From assembly GCA_018262575.1 (NCBI GenBank), contig JAGSYU010000017.1:1-35755 (forward strand): a stretch of DNA of 35,755 nucleotides, in the 5' to 3' direction. Under the pieces are notes generated by a model. The model was not told the DNA's origin and searched no databases. It saw only the letters and a program-made list of their open reading frames with translations. This DNA comes from Pseudomonadota bacterium. GTDB taxonomy: Bacteria > Pseudomonadota > Alphaproteobacteria > Rhizobiales > Pleomorphomonadaceae. Shown here piece by piece: positions 8,282 to 17,079 of this stretch. A program made the translations under genes and the position numbers. Every line of letters begins with the position of its first letter. Within the stretch, counting starts at the first letter, position 1.

Positions 8282-9427
8282 ATGTCCGCCCTCATCATTC
8301 GTGGTGCCCGCCTGTTCGACGGCGAGGCCTGGCACGACAACGCCGAGATCGCCGTCGCCAATGGCCGTTTCGTCGCTGCCACCGACGCGCCGTCCGGCGC
8401 CGAGGTCGTCGACGCCGATGGCCTTGTCGTCGTGCCCGGTTTCATCGATCTGCAGGTCAATGGCGGCGGCGGCGTCAACTTCAACGACGCTCCGAGCGTC
8501 GAAACGCTCGCCCGCATCTGCACCGCCCACGCCCGATTCGGCACGACGGCGCTGCTGCCGACCCTGATCACCGACCGCCGCGAGGCCCGCACCGAGGCGA
8601 TTGCCGCCGGCAAGGCGGCGCGAGCGGCGGGCGTGCCCGGCTTCCTCGGCTTGCATCTGGAGGGGCCACACCTTTCGGCCGCCAAGCGCGGCGTCCATGC
8701 CGCCGCCTACGTGCGGCCCATGGAGGACCAGGACCTCAGGGAGCTTGTCGGTGCGCTCGCCGGTGCCGGACCGACGATGCTGACCGTCGCCCCCGAATCG
8801 ACGCCGATCGAGTCGGTTCGGCGTCTTGCGGCAGCCGGCGGCGTCGTCAGTCTTGGCCATTCAGATTGCGACTACGACACGGCACTCGCCTATATTGCCG
8901 CCGGCGCCAGCACGGCGACGCATCTCTTCAATGCCATGAGTCCACTCGGACATCGGGCTCCCGGCATGGTCGGCGCGGTGCTCGACAGCGGCATCTCCGC
9001 TGGCTTGATTGCCGACGGCCTGCACGTGCATCCGGCGGCGGCGCGGGTGGCGCTCAGGGCAAAGCGCGGGCCGGGCCGGCTGTTCCTCGTCACCGACGCC
9101 ATGCTGACCATCGGCACCGATCTTCCCGATTTCGAGCTGAACGGCCGCACCATCTTCCGGCGCGACGGCCGGCTGTCGCTGGCCGACGGCACATTGGCCG
9201 GCGCCGACATCGATATGCTCTCCTCGGTGCGCTACGCCGCCGAGCATTTCGAGATCGGCCTCGACGAGGCGATCCGCATGGCCACCGTCTATCCGGCCGA
9301 GGCGATGCGCATCGGAGAGAAAAAGGGCAGGATCGCTCCTGGCTTTGACGCCGACTTCCTGCTGCTGACGCCTGATTTTGACCTCAATGCCACTTGGATT
9401 GGCGGCAAGCGGGTACATTCGGCGTGA
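8282..9427 (+). CDS. nagA: N-acetylglucosamine-6-phosphate deacetylase (NagA)
   Basis: 381-residue amidohydrolase that converts GlcNAc-6-phosphate to GlcN-6-phosphate and acetate. Expected residues are present: metal ligand Glu127 in GLHLEGPHL, His193 in SLGHSD, His214 in ATHLFNAMS, substrate-binding His248 and His250 in ADGLHVH, and catalytic Asp272 in LVTDAML. The length is normal and the barrel is complete. The start is ATG at 8282, preceded by AAGGAGA, 26 bp after the GntR gene. It receives the product of both GlcNAc phosphorylation and MurQ cleavage. No glucosamine-6-phosphate deaminase gene follows, so that step must be encoded elsewhere. It converges on coaA with only 7 bp between stop codons. 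Confidence 0.95.
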   Translation: MSALIIRGARLFDGEAWHDNAEIAVANGRFVAATDAPSGAEVVDADGLVVVPGFIDLQVNGGGGVNFNDAPSVETLARICTAHARFGTTALLPTLITDRREARTEAIAAGKAARAAGVPGFLGLHLEGPHLSAAKRGVHAAAYVRPMEDQDLRELVGALAGAGPTMLTVAPESTPIESVRRLAAAGGVVSLGHSDCDYDTALAYIAAGASTATHLFNAMSPLGHRAPGMVGAVLDSGISAGLIADGLHVHPAAARVALRAKRGPGRLFLVTDAMLTIGTDLPDFELNGRTIFRRDGRLSLADGTLAGADIDMLSSVRYAAEHFEIGLDEAIRMATVYPAEAMRIGEKKGRIAPGFDADFLLLTPDFDLNATWIGGKRVHSA

Positions 9428-9434
9428 CGCCAAC

Positions 9435-10388
9435 TCACAGCTTTCGCAGCATCACCTGCTCGATGGCGTGGTTGGCGCTCTTGCGGAGCACCAGGCCGGC
9501 CCGGAGACGGGTCGGCTGAATGTTCTCATGGAGGTTGGCAAGGTTGATGCGCGTCCACAGTCCCAGGGCAATGTCCAGCGCCTCTTCTTCGGAGATCTCG
9601 GCGTAGCGACGGAAATAGGATTGAGGGTCGCGGAAAGCGGTTTGCCTGAGGCGCATGAAGCGCTCGACATACCAGCGCTGCAGGTCGGCCTCGTCGGCGT
9701 CGATGTAGATCGAAAAATCGAAGAAGTCGGAGACGAAGGGGATGCCGCGCCCGTCGCGCGGCAGCTTGCCGGTCTGCAGGACGTTGAGCCCCTCGAGGAT
9801 CAGAATGTCCGGCTGGTCGACGACGGTGCGCTCGCCTGGCACGATGTCGTAGACGAGATGGGAATAGACCGGCGCCCAGACGTTGGGCTTGCCGGCCTTG
9901 ATGTCGGTGAGGAAGGAGAGCAGCGCCGCCCGGTCGTAGCTTTCCGGAAAGCCCTTCTTCTCCATAAGGCCTTCCTCGCGCAGCACGGCGTTTGGAAACA
10001 GGAAACCGTCGGTGGTGACGAGGTCGACCTTCGGCGACGACGGCCAGCGGGACAGCATGGTCCTCAAAATGCGCGCCGTCGTCGACTTGCCGACGGCCAC
10101 CGAGCCGGCGATGCCGATGATGAACGGCTTCTTGGCGTCGGAGCGCCCCAAGAAGTGGCGCGTCGAGGAATGCAGCGACTGCGCCGATTCGACGTAGAGC
10201 GACAGGAGCCGGGCGAGCGGCAGGAAGATGTCGGACGCTTCGTCGAGCTGCACCGGATCGTTGAGGGCGCGCAGGCGAAGGACGTCGTCGAGCGTCAACG
10301 TCAGCGGCATGCCGGCCCTGAGCACGGCCCAGTCGGCGCGGGTGTAGACTTCATAAGGCGACAGTGCTTTCCGCACGAACTGTTCCAT
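9435..10388 (-). CDS. coaA: Pantothenate kinase, type I (CoaA)
   Basis: 317-residue cytoplasmic kinase that performs the first step of coenzyme A synthesis, pantothenate to 4'-phosphopantothenate. It has the P-loop GSVAVGKST at 95-103 within [17 protein letters not shown], the family stretches [16 protein letters not shown] and [12 protein letters not shown], and the C-terminal INLHENI-type motif ([20 protein letters not shown]). Length matches bacterial type I enzymes. It lies downstream of hisE on the same strand with a 98-bp gap, an order common in Rhizobiales. The start is ATG at 10388. Confidence 0.95.
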   Translation of the reverse strand: MEQFVRKALSPYEVYTRADWAVLRAGMPLTLTLDDVLRLRALNDPVQLDEASDIFLPLARLLSLYVESAQSLHSSTRHFLGRSDAKKPFIIGIAGSVAVGKSTTARILRTMLSRWPSSPKVDLVTTDGFLFPNAVLREEGLMEKKGFPESYDRAALLSFLTDIKAGKPNVWAPVYSHLVYDIVPGERTVVDQPDILILEGLNVLQTGKLPRDGRGIPFVSDFFDFSIYIDADEADLQRWYVERFMRLRQTAFRDPQSYFRRYAEISEEEALDIALGLWTRINLANLHENIQPTRLRAGLVLRKSANHAIEQVMLRKL

Positions 10389-10454
10389 TCGTCACCATTT
10401 CCGGATGGCCCTCCGGCGATCCGCTGGGTTCACATGCATGGTGGGAAATTGGCC

Positions 10455-10470
10455 GCCGGCCACGGCCGGC
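10455..10470 (-). terminator. GC-rich hairpin after hisE
   Basis: GCCGGCC (10455-10461) and GGCCGGC (10464-10470) form a 7-bp stem around a 2-base gap, 16 bases past the hisE stop and before coaA. The minus-strand tail AATTTCCC is only weakly T-rich. It may cause partial termination or simply be a GC-rich palindrome. Confidence 0.3.
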
Positions 10471-10486
10471 GCGCCATGTCGTGAGG

Positions 10487-10816
10487 TCAGTCGGCCGGGC
10501 GGCTGGCTTTTTCCTGCAGGCCGGACTGCGCCGTGCGGCGCCGGAGTTCGGCGAGTACGTCGTCGAGCGGCACGCCCTTGAGCGCCAGCACCACGACGAG
10601 ATGATAGAGGAGGTCGGCGCTTTCGTAGGTCACCGCGTCGGCGTCACCGGAGACGGCGGCGATCACCGTCTCCACGGCTTCCTCGCCGAGCTTCTGCGCC
10701 GCCTTGGAGAGGCCCTTTTCGGCCAACTTGCGAGTGTAGGAGGTGGCGTCGCCGTTGCTGAGGCGATCGGCGACGATCGCCTCGAGGTCGGAAAGGGTAA
10801 AGGTGCTGTCAGCCAT
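10487..10816 (-). CDS. hisE: Phosphoribosyl-ATP pyrophosphatase (HisE)
   Basis: 109-residue enzyme that hydrolyses phosphoribosyl-ATP to phosphoribosyl-AMP, the second step of histidine synthesis. It shows the all-alpha NTP-PPase fold signature [11 protein letters not shown] followed by [13 protein letters not shown], which supply the Mg-binding acidic residues. Stand-alone HisE of about 105-110 residues is normal for alphaproteobacteria. ATG 10816 is preferred because AGGGA lies 8 bases upstream and the homology begins at [10 protein letters not shown]. An alternative ATG at 10825 would overlap the hisF stop (ATGA) and add three residues. It forms an operon with hisF. Confidence 0.94.
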   Translation of the reverse strand: MADSTFTLSDLEAIVADRLSNGDATSYTRKLAEKGLSKAAQKLGEEAVETVIAAVSGDADAVTYESADLLYHLVVVLALKGVPLDDVLAELRRRTAQSGLQEKASRPAD

Positions 10817-10821
10817 GCCGT

Positions 10822-11598
10822 TCATCCCTGGAGGCGGACGGGAACGCCGGCCGCAGCGAGATGCGCCTTGGCCTCGCCGATGGTGAAAGTGCCGAAGTGA
10901 AAGATCGACGCGGCAAGCACGGCAGTGGCGTGGCCGTCGCGAATACCCTCGACGAGGTGGTCCAGCGTGCCAACGCCGCCCGAGGCGATCACCGGCACCG
11001 ACACCGCGTCGGCAATGGTGCGGGTCAGTTCCAGGTCGAAGCCGATCTTGGTGCCGTCGCGGTCCATTGAGGTCAACAGGATTTCCCCGGCGCCGAGCGA
11101 AACGACTTCCTGGGCGTATTCCACGGCGTCGATGCCGGTTGCCTGACGGCCGCCGTGGGTGAACACCTCCCAGCGCGGTCGGCCATCGTCCGATGAGACG
11201 CGCTTGGCGTCGATGGCGACGACGATGCACTGGTCACCGAACTTCTCAGAGGCACGGCGCACGAGGTCGCGGTCGCGGACAGCGGCCGACATGATCGACG
11301 CCTTGTCGGCACCGGCGAGCAGCAGTTCGCGGATATCGTCGACCGACCGGACGCCGCCACCCACCGTCACCGGCATGAAGCAGCGCTCGGCGGTGCGGCG
11401 GACCACGTCGAGGAGGGTGCCGCGATTCTCATGGCTGGCGGTGATGTCGAGGAAGCAGAGCTCATCGGCGCCGGCCGCGTCATAGGCGGCGGCGGCCTCG
11501 ACCGGATCACCGGCATCGATGAGATCGACGAAGTTGACCCCCTTGACCACCCGGCCGTCCTTGACGTCCAGACAGGGGATGACACGTGCTTTCAGCAT
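10822..11598 (-). CDS. hisF: Imidazole glycerol phosphate synthase cyclase subunit (HisF)
   Basis: 258-residue TIM barrel that, with the glutaminase HisH, closes the imidazole ring and releases AICAR. The start [20 protein letters not shown] is diagnostic, with catalytic Asp11 and Asp130 (VVAID) at the canonical numbers. The phosphate-binding loops GGVRS and [11 protein letters not shown] are present. ATG 11598 gives family numbering; the frame extends to 11628, but the added residues are not family-like, and neither start has a strong ribosome site. hisE overlaps its end. The usual upstream partners hisH and hisA are not in the window: a 401-bp stretch and a chemoreceptor gene stand upstream instead. 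Confidence 0.95.
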   Translation of the reverse strand: MLKARVIPCLDVKDGRVVKGVNFVDLIDAGDPVEAAAAYDAAGADELCFLDITASHENRGTLLDVVRRTAERCFMPVTVGGGVRSVDDIRELLLAGADKASIMSAAVRDRDLVRRASEKFGDQCIVVAIDAKRVSSDDGRPRWEVFTHGGRQATGIDAVEYAQEVVSLGAGEILLTSMDRDGTKIGFDLELTRTIADAVSVPVIASGGVGTLDHLVEGIRDGHATAVLAASIFHFGTFTIGEAKAHLAAAGVPVRLQG

Positions 11599-11631
11599 TG
11601 GGGTCACCGCGATTGAAAAGGCGCCCATTTC

Positions 11632-11802
11632 TTATACGGCTCGATGGACGGGCGCCAGTCCCATGGCGCCGGCCAGGGCTGCGGTAGACGGGAAACCGAC
11701 GTGCCCGGCGTGGTGCGCGCAGGGTTGCAGGGCGTCGCACGCGGCCGGCATCAGGGCCTCGCGACCGCTGGCGAGGAGCAGTAAGCCAAAGACAGAGCAC
11801 AT
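11632..11802 (-). CDS. Possible small protein of unknown function (56 aa)
   Basis: An open frame of 56 residues upstream of hisF, in the gap where no recognised gene lies. It reads MCSVFGLLLLASGREALMPA and then a Cys/His-rich stretch (two more Cys, three His), ending in VHRAV. Codon third positions are GC-rich like the neighbours, and the first 12 residues are hydrophobic, so a tiny secreted or membrane peptide is conceivable. No ribosome site is evident, an extra ATG lies directly upstream, and no family is recognised. It may be chance or a decayed gene. Confidence 0.22.
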   Translation of the reverse strand: MCSVFGLLLLASGREALMPAACDALQPCAHHAGHVGFPSTAALAGAMGLAPVHRAV

Positions 11803-11999
11803 CATCTATTCACATTTCAGATGGCATAAACTCTCCGTAAATGGATCGTCGATTAGATGAGAATGATAGGCAATGTAGCGGCCGGCGGGGACGCTATTTG
11901 CTGGTCATCTTTCATTGTGGCCGTGCTTGTGAATCGATCGATTTCTGGAGTGACCGTTCGGAGGTCCTCGCCGGGCGGAGCAGGTAGGAGCTGAGACTC
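11803..11999. other. Intergenic region before the chemoreceptor gene
   Basis: Together with the doubtful small frame this makes a 401-bp stretch (11599-11999) without a confident gene. The part 11805-11880 is more AT-rich than its surroundings. A perfect 12-bp palindrome AATCGATCGATT lies at 11932-11943, about 55 bp before the chemoreceptor start, and could be a regulator site. No convincing sigma-70 or sigma-54 promoter was found. An AGGAG at 11986-11990 is the ribosome site of the next gene. Confidence 0.4.
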
Positions 12000-13475
12000 A
12001 TGTGGCCGTTTTCAAATCATGAGGCTGCGGTGCTCGCGGCTCTCGACCGTTCACAGGCAGTCATCGAATTCGATCCGGCCGGCAAGATCATCACCGCCAA
12101 CGCCAATTTCCTGAAGGTGATGGGCTACGAGCTCTCCGACATTGTCGGAAAACATCATTCGATGTTCGTAGATCCCAACGAAGCCCAGGGCGCCGCCTAT
12201 GCCGCTTTCTGGCGTGATCTGCTGGCTGGCAAGTTCCTGTCCGCTGAGTTCCCGCGCGTCGCCAGGGGAGGGCGCTCCGTCTGGATCCAAGGCACCTACA
12301 ACCCGTTGCTGGACAAATCCGGCAAGGTCTATCGCGTCGTCAAGGTTGCCACCGATGTGACCGAACGCAAACTGAACGACGCCCGGGTACAGGGCCAGAT
12401 CGATGCCATCAACCGCGCTCAGGCGGTGATCTCCTTCGAGCCGGATGGTACGATCATCGAGGCCAACGAGAATTTCCTGAAGGTACTCGGCTATCGGCCT
12501 GAGGAGATCGTCGGCAAGCACCATTCGATGTTCGTCACATCCGAGGAGCGCGCCAGTCCAGCTTACAGGAAGTTCTGGGAAGACCTGCGGGCAGGCCAGT
12601 TCAAGTCGGATGAATTCCACCGGATCGGTAAAGGCAATCGCGACGTTTTCCTGCAGGCGACCTACAATCCGATCTTTGACGTCACCGGCCGGCTCATCCG
12701 CGTCACCAAGTTCGCGACCGACATCACCGCCGTCATGAACCGTCGCCGCACGCGGCAGACCGCCCAGGCGGACATCAACCGCGAACTCGTCGAGGTGGCC
12801 AGCATGATCGCCCGCTCGAACTCCGAGGCGGCGGGTGCCAACGCGACCGCTGGCACCACGGCCTCCAACGTGCAGGCGGTGGCCGCCGGGGCGGAGGAAC
12901 TCGCGTCCTCTGTCGCCGAAATCAGCCGTCAGGTGAGCGTCGCCCTTTCGGTTTCCCAGGAAGCCGTCACGCAGGCTGAAACTGCGACCAAGGTGGTGTC
13001 CGGCCTGGCGACGGCAGCCCAGAAGATCGACCAGGTGGTCGAACTGATCAACACCATCGCCGGCCAGACCAATCTTCTCGCCCTCAATGCCACCATCGAG
13101 GCGGCACGGGCTGGCGAGATGGGCAAGGGTTTCGCGGTGGTCGCGCAGGAGGTGAAGCAGCTCGCCGCCCAGACCTCGCGGGCGACTGACGAAATCGCCA
13201 GTGAAATAGCCGCCGTTCAGACCATCTCCACCAAGGCGGTGCAATCCATCGACGGCATCACCACCATTATTGCCCGCATCAACGACATATCCTCGTCGAT
13301 TGCCGCCGCCGTCGAGGAACAAGCCGCCGTGACGCAGAACATGTCCGGTAGCATGCACACGGCCGCCGACGGCGTCGAACAAATCGCCAAGGCGCTGGCC
13401 GACATCAGTCATTCGACCCAGTCGATCGACGAGACTGCCAACAAACTGCAGAAGGCGGCGTCCTCGCTCGCCTGA
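12000..13475 (+). CDS. Soluble chemoreceptor with two PAS domains (BdlA-like MCP)
   Basis: 491-residue methyl-accepting chemotaxis protein with no membrane segment or signal peptide. Two tandem PAS/PAC units occupy about residues 15-128 and 138-250. They are near-duplicates, sharing NFLKV(M/L)[12 protein letters not shown], FWxDLxAGxF and TYNP at equivalent places. Residues about 265-491 form the signalling coiled coil, with the hairpin-tip region [20 protein letters not shown] followed by [15 protein letters not shown]. No typical C-terminal CheR/CheB pentapeptide is seen. The architecture resembles BdlA of Pseudomonas and other cytoplasmic sensors that bind FAD, haem or small ligands; the cofactor here cannot be told. 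The start is ATG at 12000 with AGGAG upstream. No other che gene is nearby. Confidence 0.92.
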   Translation: MWPFSNHEAAVLAALDRSQAVIEFDPAGKIITANANFLKVMGYELSDIVGKHHSMFVDPNEAQGAAYAAFWRDLLAGKFLSAEFPRVARGGRSVWIQGTYNPLLDKSGKVYRVVKVATDVTERKLNDARVQGQIDAINRAQAVISFEPDGTIIEANENFLKVLGYRPEEIVGKHHSMFVTSEERASPAYRKFWEDLRAGQFKSDEFHRIGKGNRDVFLQATYNPIFDVTGRLIRVTKFATDITAVMNRRRTRQTAQADINRELVEVASMIARSNSEAAGANATAGTTASNVQAVAAGAEELASSVAEISRQVSVALSVSQEAVTQAETATKVVSGLATAAQKIDQVVELINTIAGQTNLLALNATIEAARAGEMGKGFAVVAQEVKQLAAQTSRATDEIASEIAAVQTISTKAVQSIDGITTIIARINDISSSIAAAVEEQAAVTQNMSGSMHTAADGVEQIAKALADISHSTQSIDETANKLQKAASSLA

Positions 13476-13535
13476 TCGGCGCTACCGCACTCACCCGATC
13501 GCCCCGTCGTCCCGCACGGCGGGGGCGCTTGTCGC

Positions 13536-14408
13536 TCAGCGCCAGCTTTCTCCGGCCCACATGCGGGCGAAGGCGGTGCGATAGTCGGGGTAGGCGTAGA
13601 CAAGCCCGAGATCGGACTTGCTCCGGCCGTTCGCCACCCGCTTGTTCTCACCATAGAAGCTGCGAGCCATCGGCGACAACTCGGCCGTCTCGAAGTCCTG
13701 TTCGGGTGGCGGCGGAACGCCCATCAGTTGGGCCGCGTAAGCAATGACATCCTGCGGCGGTGCCGGCTCGTCATCGGTGATGTTGTAAAGGCCGCTGGCG
13801 CGTGTCGCGAAGACCCGCTCGACTGCCGCCGCGATGTCTTCGACGTGGATTCGGTTGAACACCTGACCCGGCTTGACAAGGCGGCGGGCACTACCGTCCG
13901 CGAGGTTGACGAAGGCGTTGCGGCCCGGCCCGTAGATGCCCGAAAGCCGCAACACGCTCACCGCCACGCTGGTCCGCGCGCCGAAGGCGAGCCATTCGTT
14001 TTCCGCCTTCACGCGAGCCACCGACCGAGCGCTCTTCGGGCGGCAGTCGGAGGTTTCATCCACCCAGGCGCCGCCATGATCGCCGTAGACACCGACCGTC
14101 GACAGGTAGGCAACCGCGACGATCGATGTCTCGGCGGCGAGTGCGTTGGCAAGTACCGGCAACACGCGGTCACCACCGTCCGGCCCTTCCGAGGGGGCGA
14201 TGGAGACGAGGACATGGGTGACACCACGAAGCGCGGGCCGTAGCGCTTCGGCGGTCTCGCTCGAGCCGTCGAAAAGGCGCATGTCGGCGAGCGGGGCGAG
14301 GGCGGCGGCCTTTGCCGGCGATCGTGTGGTGCCGACCGCTTCAGTCGGGGCGAGGCGGCTGAGCGCCGCCTTGGCGCTGTAGCCGAGGCCGAAGGCCATG
14401 AGCTTCAT
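13536..14408 (-). CDS. YeeZ-like NAD(P)-binding epimerase/SDR protein
   Basis: 290-residue atypical extended short-chain dehydrogenase. It opens MKLMAFGLGYSAKAALSRL, a Rossmann dinucleotide loop in the GLG-Y-SA form, and has the SDR-like YLSTVGVYGDHGG segment with an active-site-type Tyr near the middle, then LRLSGIYGPGRN and NRIHVEDIAAAVERVF. The E. coli relative YeeZ has no firmly assigned reaction, so the function is open. ATG 14408 has AGGAG 8 bases upstream; the frame extends further, but only into the hslV promoter region. It converges with the chemoreceptor gene (60-bp gap) and is divergent from hslV. Confidence 0.82.
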   Translation of the reverse strand: MKLMAFGLGYSAKAALSRLAPTEAVGTTRSPAKAAALAPLADMRLFDGSSETAEALRPALRGVTHVLVSIAPSEGPDGGDRVLPVLANALAAETSIVAVAYLSTVGVYGDHGGAWVDETSDCRPKSARSVARVKAENEWLAFGARTSVAVSVLRLSGIYGPGRNAFVNLADGSARRLVKPGQVFNRIHVEDIAAAVERVFATRASGLYNITDDEPAPPQDVIAYAAQLMGVPPPPEQDFETAELSPMARSFYGENKRVANGRSKSDLGLVYAYPDYRTAFARMWAGESWR

Positions 14409-14470
14409 CGGGAGATCTCCTGCCGATCGGGACGGTTTCGGAACCGTGATGCGGGCTTTGCCTGAGGCAA

Positions 14471-14500
14471 GTTGCATAGAGGCATTCGTCTCCTACATAA
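14471..14500 (+). promoter_or_regulatory. Possible heat-shock (RpoH) promoter of hslV
   Basis: GTTGCAT at 14471-14477 and CTACATAA at 14493-14500, separated by 15 bases, are a partial match to sigma-32 elements (CTTGAA-like -35 and CCCCATNT-like -10). The site is 63 bp before the hslV ATG. HslVU is heat-shock controlled in many proteobacteria, which favours the reading, but the match is imperfect. Confidence 0.3.
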
Positions 14501-14563
14501 AGGCGTCATTCAGGGACGGCTTCCGCGCCACGGGCGGACGGCCGTTGCCGCAAGGAGCATCCC

Positions 14564-15121
14564 ATGATGGAACACACAAACCCGTCTACCTGGTACGGCA
14601 CCACCATTGTTTCGGTCCGCAAGGACGGCAAGGTGGTGATCGCCGGCGACGGGCAGGTCACGCTTGGCGCCACGGTGATCAAGCACACGGCGAAGAAGGT
14701 CCGGCCGCTTGGCCGCGGCGACGTCATCGCCGGCTTTGCCGGCGCCACGGCCGACGCTTTCACACTGTTCGAGCGCCTGGAAGCCAAGCTGGAGCAGTAT
14801 CCCGGTCAGCTGATGCGCGCCTGCGTCGAACTCGCCAAGGATTGGCGAACCGACCGCTATCTCCGTCGCCTCGAGGCGATGATGATCGTTGCCGACGCAT
14901 CCGTGACGCTGGTGCTGACCGGCACAGGCGATGTGCTGGAGCCGGAGGGTGGTATCGCCGGCATCGGTTCCGGCGGCACCTATGCGCTTGCCGCCGCCCG
15001 CGCGCTCGCCGATAGCGGCAATGACGCCGAGACGATCGCCCGCAAGGCAATGAAGATCGCCGCCGACATCTGCATCTACACCAATGAAAACGTGGTGGTC
15101 GAAAGCCTGCCCAAGGCCTGA
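14564..15121 (+). CDS. hslV: ATP-dependent protease peptidase subunit HslV
   Basis: 185-residue proteasome-beta-like threonine peptidase; twelve subunits form the chamber that degrades proteins unfolded by HslU. The propeptide is removed before Thr13 in [20 protein letters not shown], making Thr13 the catalytic nucleophile; the Lys in KKVRPL and the [14 protein letters not shown] segment complete the family pattern. AAGGAG at 14552-14557 supports ATG 14564; the next codon is also ATG. It is followed by hslU after 162 bp, farther than in most operons, so hslU may have its own start signal. Confidence 0.97.
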   Translation: MMEHTNPSTWYGTTIVSVRKDGKVVIAGDGQVTLGATVIKHTAKKVRPLGRGDVIAGFAGATADAFTLFERLEAKLEQYPGQLMRACVELAKDWRTDRYLRRLEAMMIVADASVTLVLTGTGDVLEPEGGIAGIGSGGTYALAAARALADSGNDAETIARKAMKIAADICIYTNENVVVESLPKA

Positions 15122-15283
15122 AACCCCGCCCAGAACTCTACTGAAATGGTCATCTAGCTTCGATCCCGGCGCTTCCGCTGCTGACGACCCAAAGTTCGCT
15201 CCGCTCCGGTTCTCGTGCATCTCGCCATCTGACTCATCTCAGCGTGTCTTGAGCAAGGTTTAGGTTCCATCTGAGGACAAACT

Positions 15284-16582
15284 ATGCCCGATTTCTCTCC
15301 CCGCGAGATCGTTTCCGAACTCGACCGCCACATCGTTGGCCAGAAGGATGCCAAGCGCGCCGTCGCCATCGCCCTTCGCAACCGCTGGCGCCGCCTCCAG
15401 CTTGACGCCTCGCTGCGCGAGGAGGTGCTGCCGAAGAATATCCTGATGATCGGTCCGACCGGCGTCGGCAAGACGGAAATCTCCCGTCGTCTTGCCCGGC
15501 TGGTCAACGCGCCTTTCGTCAAGGTCGAGGCCACCAAGTTCACCGAGATCGGCTATGTCGGCCGCGACGTCGAGCAGATCGTCCGCGATCTCCTTGAGGT
15601 CGGCATCTCACTCATCCGGACACAGCGACGCAAGGACGTCGAAGCCAAGGCGCATCTGGCCGCCGAGGAGCGGGTGCTCGATGCGCTGGTCGGCACCTCG
15701 GCGAGCCCGTCGACGCGCGACACCTTCCGCCGCAAGCTCAGGGCCGGCGAACTCGACGACAAGGAAATCGAGGTCGAGCTGACCGCCTCGGCCGGCGGGG
15801 CGGGCGGCATGGAGATCCCCGGCATGCCGGGCGGACAGGTCATCAATCTCTCCGAGATGATGCAGAAGATGATGGGCGGCGTGAAGAAGACCCGCCGCAT
15901 CAACGTCAAGGACAGCCACGACCTGCTCACCGCCGAGGAGGCCGACAAGCTGATTGACCAGGACAAGATCGTCGCCGAGGCGATCGATGCCGTCGAGAAC
16001 AACGGCATCGTCTTTCTCGACGAGATCGACAAGATCTGCGCCAAGGATGGCCGCGACGGCTCGGTGTCGCGTGAGGGCGTGCAGCGTGACCTCCTGCCGC
16101 TCATTGAAGGCACGACGGTGTCCACCAAGCATGGGTCGGTGAAGACCGACCACATCCTGTTCATCGCCTCCGGCGCCTTCCATGTCGCCAAGCCCTCGGA
16201 TCTCCTGCCCGAACTTCAGGGCCGGTTGCCGATCCGCGTCGAGCTGAAGCCGCTGGACAAGGACGACTTCCGCCGCATCCTGACCGAGCCGCAGGCCAGT
16301 CTCATCAAGCAATACGTGGCGCTGATGCTGACGGAAGGCGTGACGCTGGCCTTTACCGACGACGCCATCGACGCCATCGCCGAGATCGCCGTGCACGTCA
16401 ACTCAACGGTCGAGAACATCGGTGCCCGACGGCTGCAGACGGTGCTCGAGCGCATCCTCGACGACATCTCGTTCTCGGCGCCTGACCGCTCCGGAGAAAC
16501 GATCACCGTAGACGGCGCGGCGGTGAGGGGGGCGGTCGGCGACCTTGCCCGCAACACCGACCTCAGTCGTTTCATCCTGTGA
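15284..16582 (+). CDS. hslU: ATP-dependent protease ATPase subunit HslU
   Basis: 432-residue AAA+ unfoldase forming the cap hexamer of HslVU. The N-terminus [19 protein letters not shown] is family-typical. Walker A GPTGVGKT lies at 57-64, Walker B VFLDEID around 243-249, with the I-domain (about 105-235) between them, including a Gly/Met-rich loop. The GY-pore motif is visible in [11 protein letters not shown]. The C-terminus DLSRFIL is the tail that docks into HslV and is intact. The start is ATG at 15284 with GAGGA upstream. Confidence 0.97.
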   Translation: MPDFSPREIVSELDRHIVGQKDAKRAVAIALRNRWRRLQLDASLREEVLPKNILMIGPTGVGKTEISRRLARLVNAPFVKVEATKFTEIGYVGRDVEQIVRDLLEVGISLIRTQRRKDVEAKAHLAAEERVLDALVGTSASPSTRDTFRRKLRAGELDDKEIEVELTASAGGAGGMEIPGMPGGQVINLSEMMQKMMGGVKKTRRINVKDSHDLLTAEEADKLIDQDKIVAEAIDAVENNGIVFLDEIDKICAKDGRDGSVSREGVQRDLLPLIEGTTVSTKHGSVKTDHILFIASGAFHVAKPSDLLPELQGRLPIRVELKPLDKDDFRRILTEPQASLIKQYVALMLTEGVTLAFTDDAIDAIAEIAVHVNSTVENIGARRLQTVLERILDDISFSAPDRSGETITVDGAAVRGAVGDLARNTDLSRFIL

Positions 16583-16585
16583 CGG

Positions 16586-16624
16586 CCTTCTCCGGAGAAG
16601 GGCATCGCGCTTTCTCCGGAGAAA
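16586..16624. repeat. Tandem palindromes sharing TTCTCCGGAGAA
   Basis: CCTTCTCCGGAGAAGG (16586-16601) and TTTCTCCGGAGAAA (16611-16624) are perfect palindromes with the same 12-bp core, repeated at a 24-bp pitch just after the hslU stop. A partial third copy, CTCCGGAGAAAC, lies inside the hslU end at 16489-16500. Either palindrome could fold in RNA with a CCGG loop, but no U tract follows, so they look more like a regulator binding array or a short dispersed repeat than a standard terminator. Confidence 0.55.
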
Positions 16625-16854
16625 CTCGCCCGCCACCCCCACAATCGGCAGGCGGTCCAGCTCCCGGACGCTTCGGTACTGGCGGGAAGGGCAACTGAAA
16701 CGCCCCCTGCAAAAGGGTCAAGCGGTCATTGGCGCCGGGCCTCCGGTCGGTCTTCTCCTGATAGCCAACTTGATCGCTATGCGCTCGGAAACGGCGCGTT
16801 ATCATCGAACGAACCGCTGGCGGTCAGCCGGAATGGTTCTGAACCGCAAGTTTC

Positions 16855-16883
16855 TTGTCGTTCTGGCGTGTTTTGCGTATATC
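16855..16883 (+). promoter_or_regulatory. Sigma-70-type promoter of the LacI-type gene
   Basis: TTGTCG (16855-16860), a 17-bp spacer and TATATC (16878-16883) form a good housekeeping promoter, with transcription predicted to start near 16890. The inverted repeat at 16886-16912 would overlap that start, consistent with repression. Confidence 0.5.
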
Positions 16884-16885
16884 GT

Positions 16886-16912
16886 TTCAACGAGATCGGT
16901 CGCATCGTTGAA
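16886..16912. promoter_or_regulatory. Inverted repeat TTCAACGA-N11-TCGTTGAA, putative autoregulatory operator
   Basis: Perfect 8-bp arms at 16886-16893 and 16905-16912 flank 11 bases directly after the predicted -10 element. The left arm is also part of a shorter dyad, TCGTTTCAACGA (16882-16893), with the CG-containing half-sites common for LacI-family proteins. Autoregulation by the downstream LacI-type protein is the natural reading. Confidence 0.45.
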
Positions 16913-17079
16913 CTGATCAGTCGGTCGCTTGCCGGGGGGCATGGGCGGCAGACTTCCGGGCGACGCCTGCCGGTCCCAGACCGGTGGGCGTCGTGCGGAT
17001 TTAGGTTGCGATCTCGGGAAGAGAGACGCCGTTGTCCCTCGTCAGTTACAGCCGGAGTTCCGGTGCATCGGACGGACAG

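Larger units (their letters stand above)
16625..17079. other. Long non-coding stretch before the LacI-type gene
   Basis: No protein-coding gene is supported here; the few short open frames show no family features. It contains the promoter (16855-16883) and inverted-repeat operator (16886-16912) described separately. A 10-bp palindrome ACTGATCAGT lies at 16912-16921. The long leader of about 190 bases between the predicted transcript start and the LacI-type ATG is unexplained, unless translation begins at the TTG at 17032. Confidence 0.4.

Noticed and set aside
11916-11931. TGGCCGTGCTTG, resembling a sigma-54 promoter before the chemoreceptor
   Set aside because: The required GG and GC dinucleotides are not at the fixed spacing; GT occupies the GC position.
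12051-13412. A 453-codon minus-strand frame opposite the chemoreceptor
   Set aside because: It is antisense to clear PAS and MCP domains and shows no family features.
15248-15272. CTTGAGC followed by TTCCATCT, resembling a heat-shock promoter just before hslU
   Set aside because: The transcript would begin about 5 bases before the hslU ATG, after the ribosome site at 15273-15277, so it could not serve normal translation.
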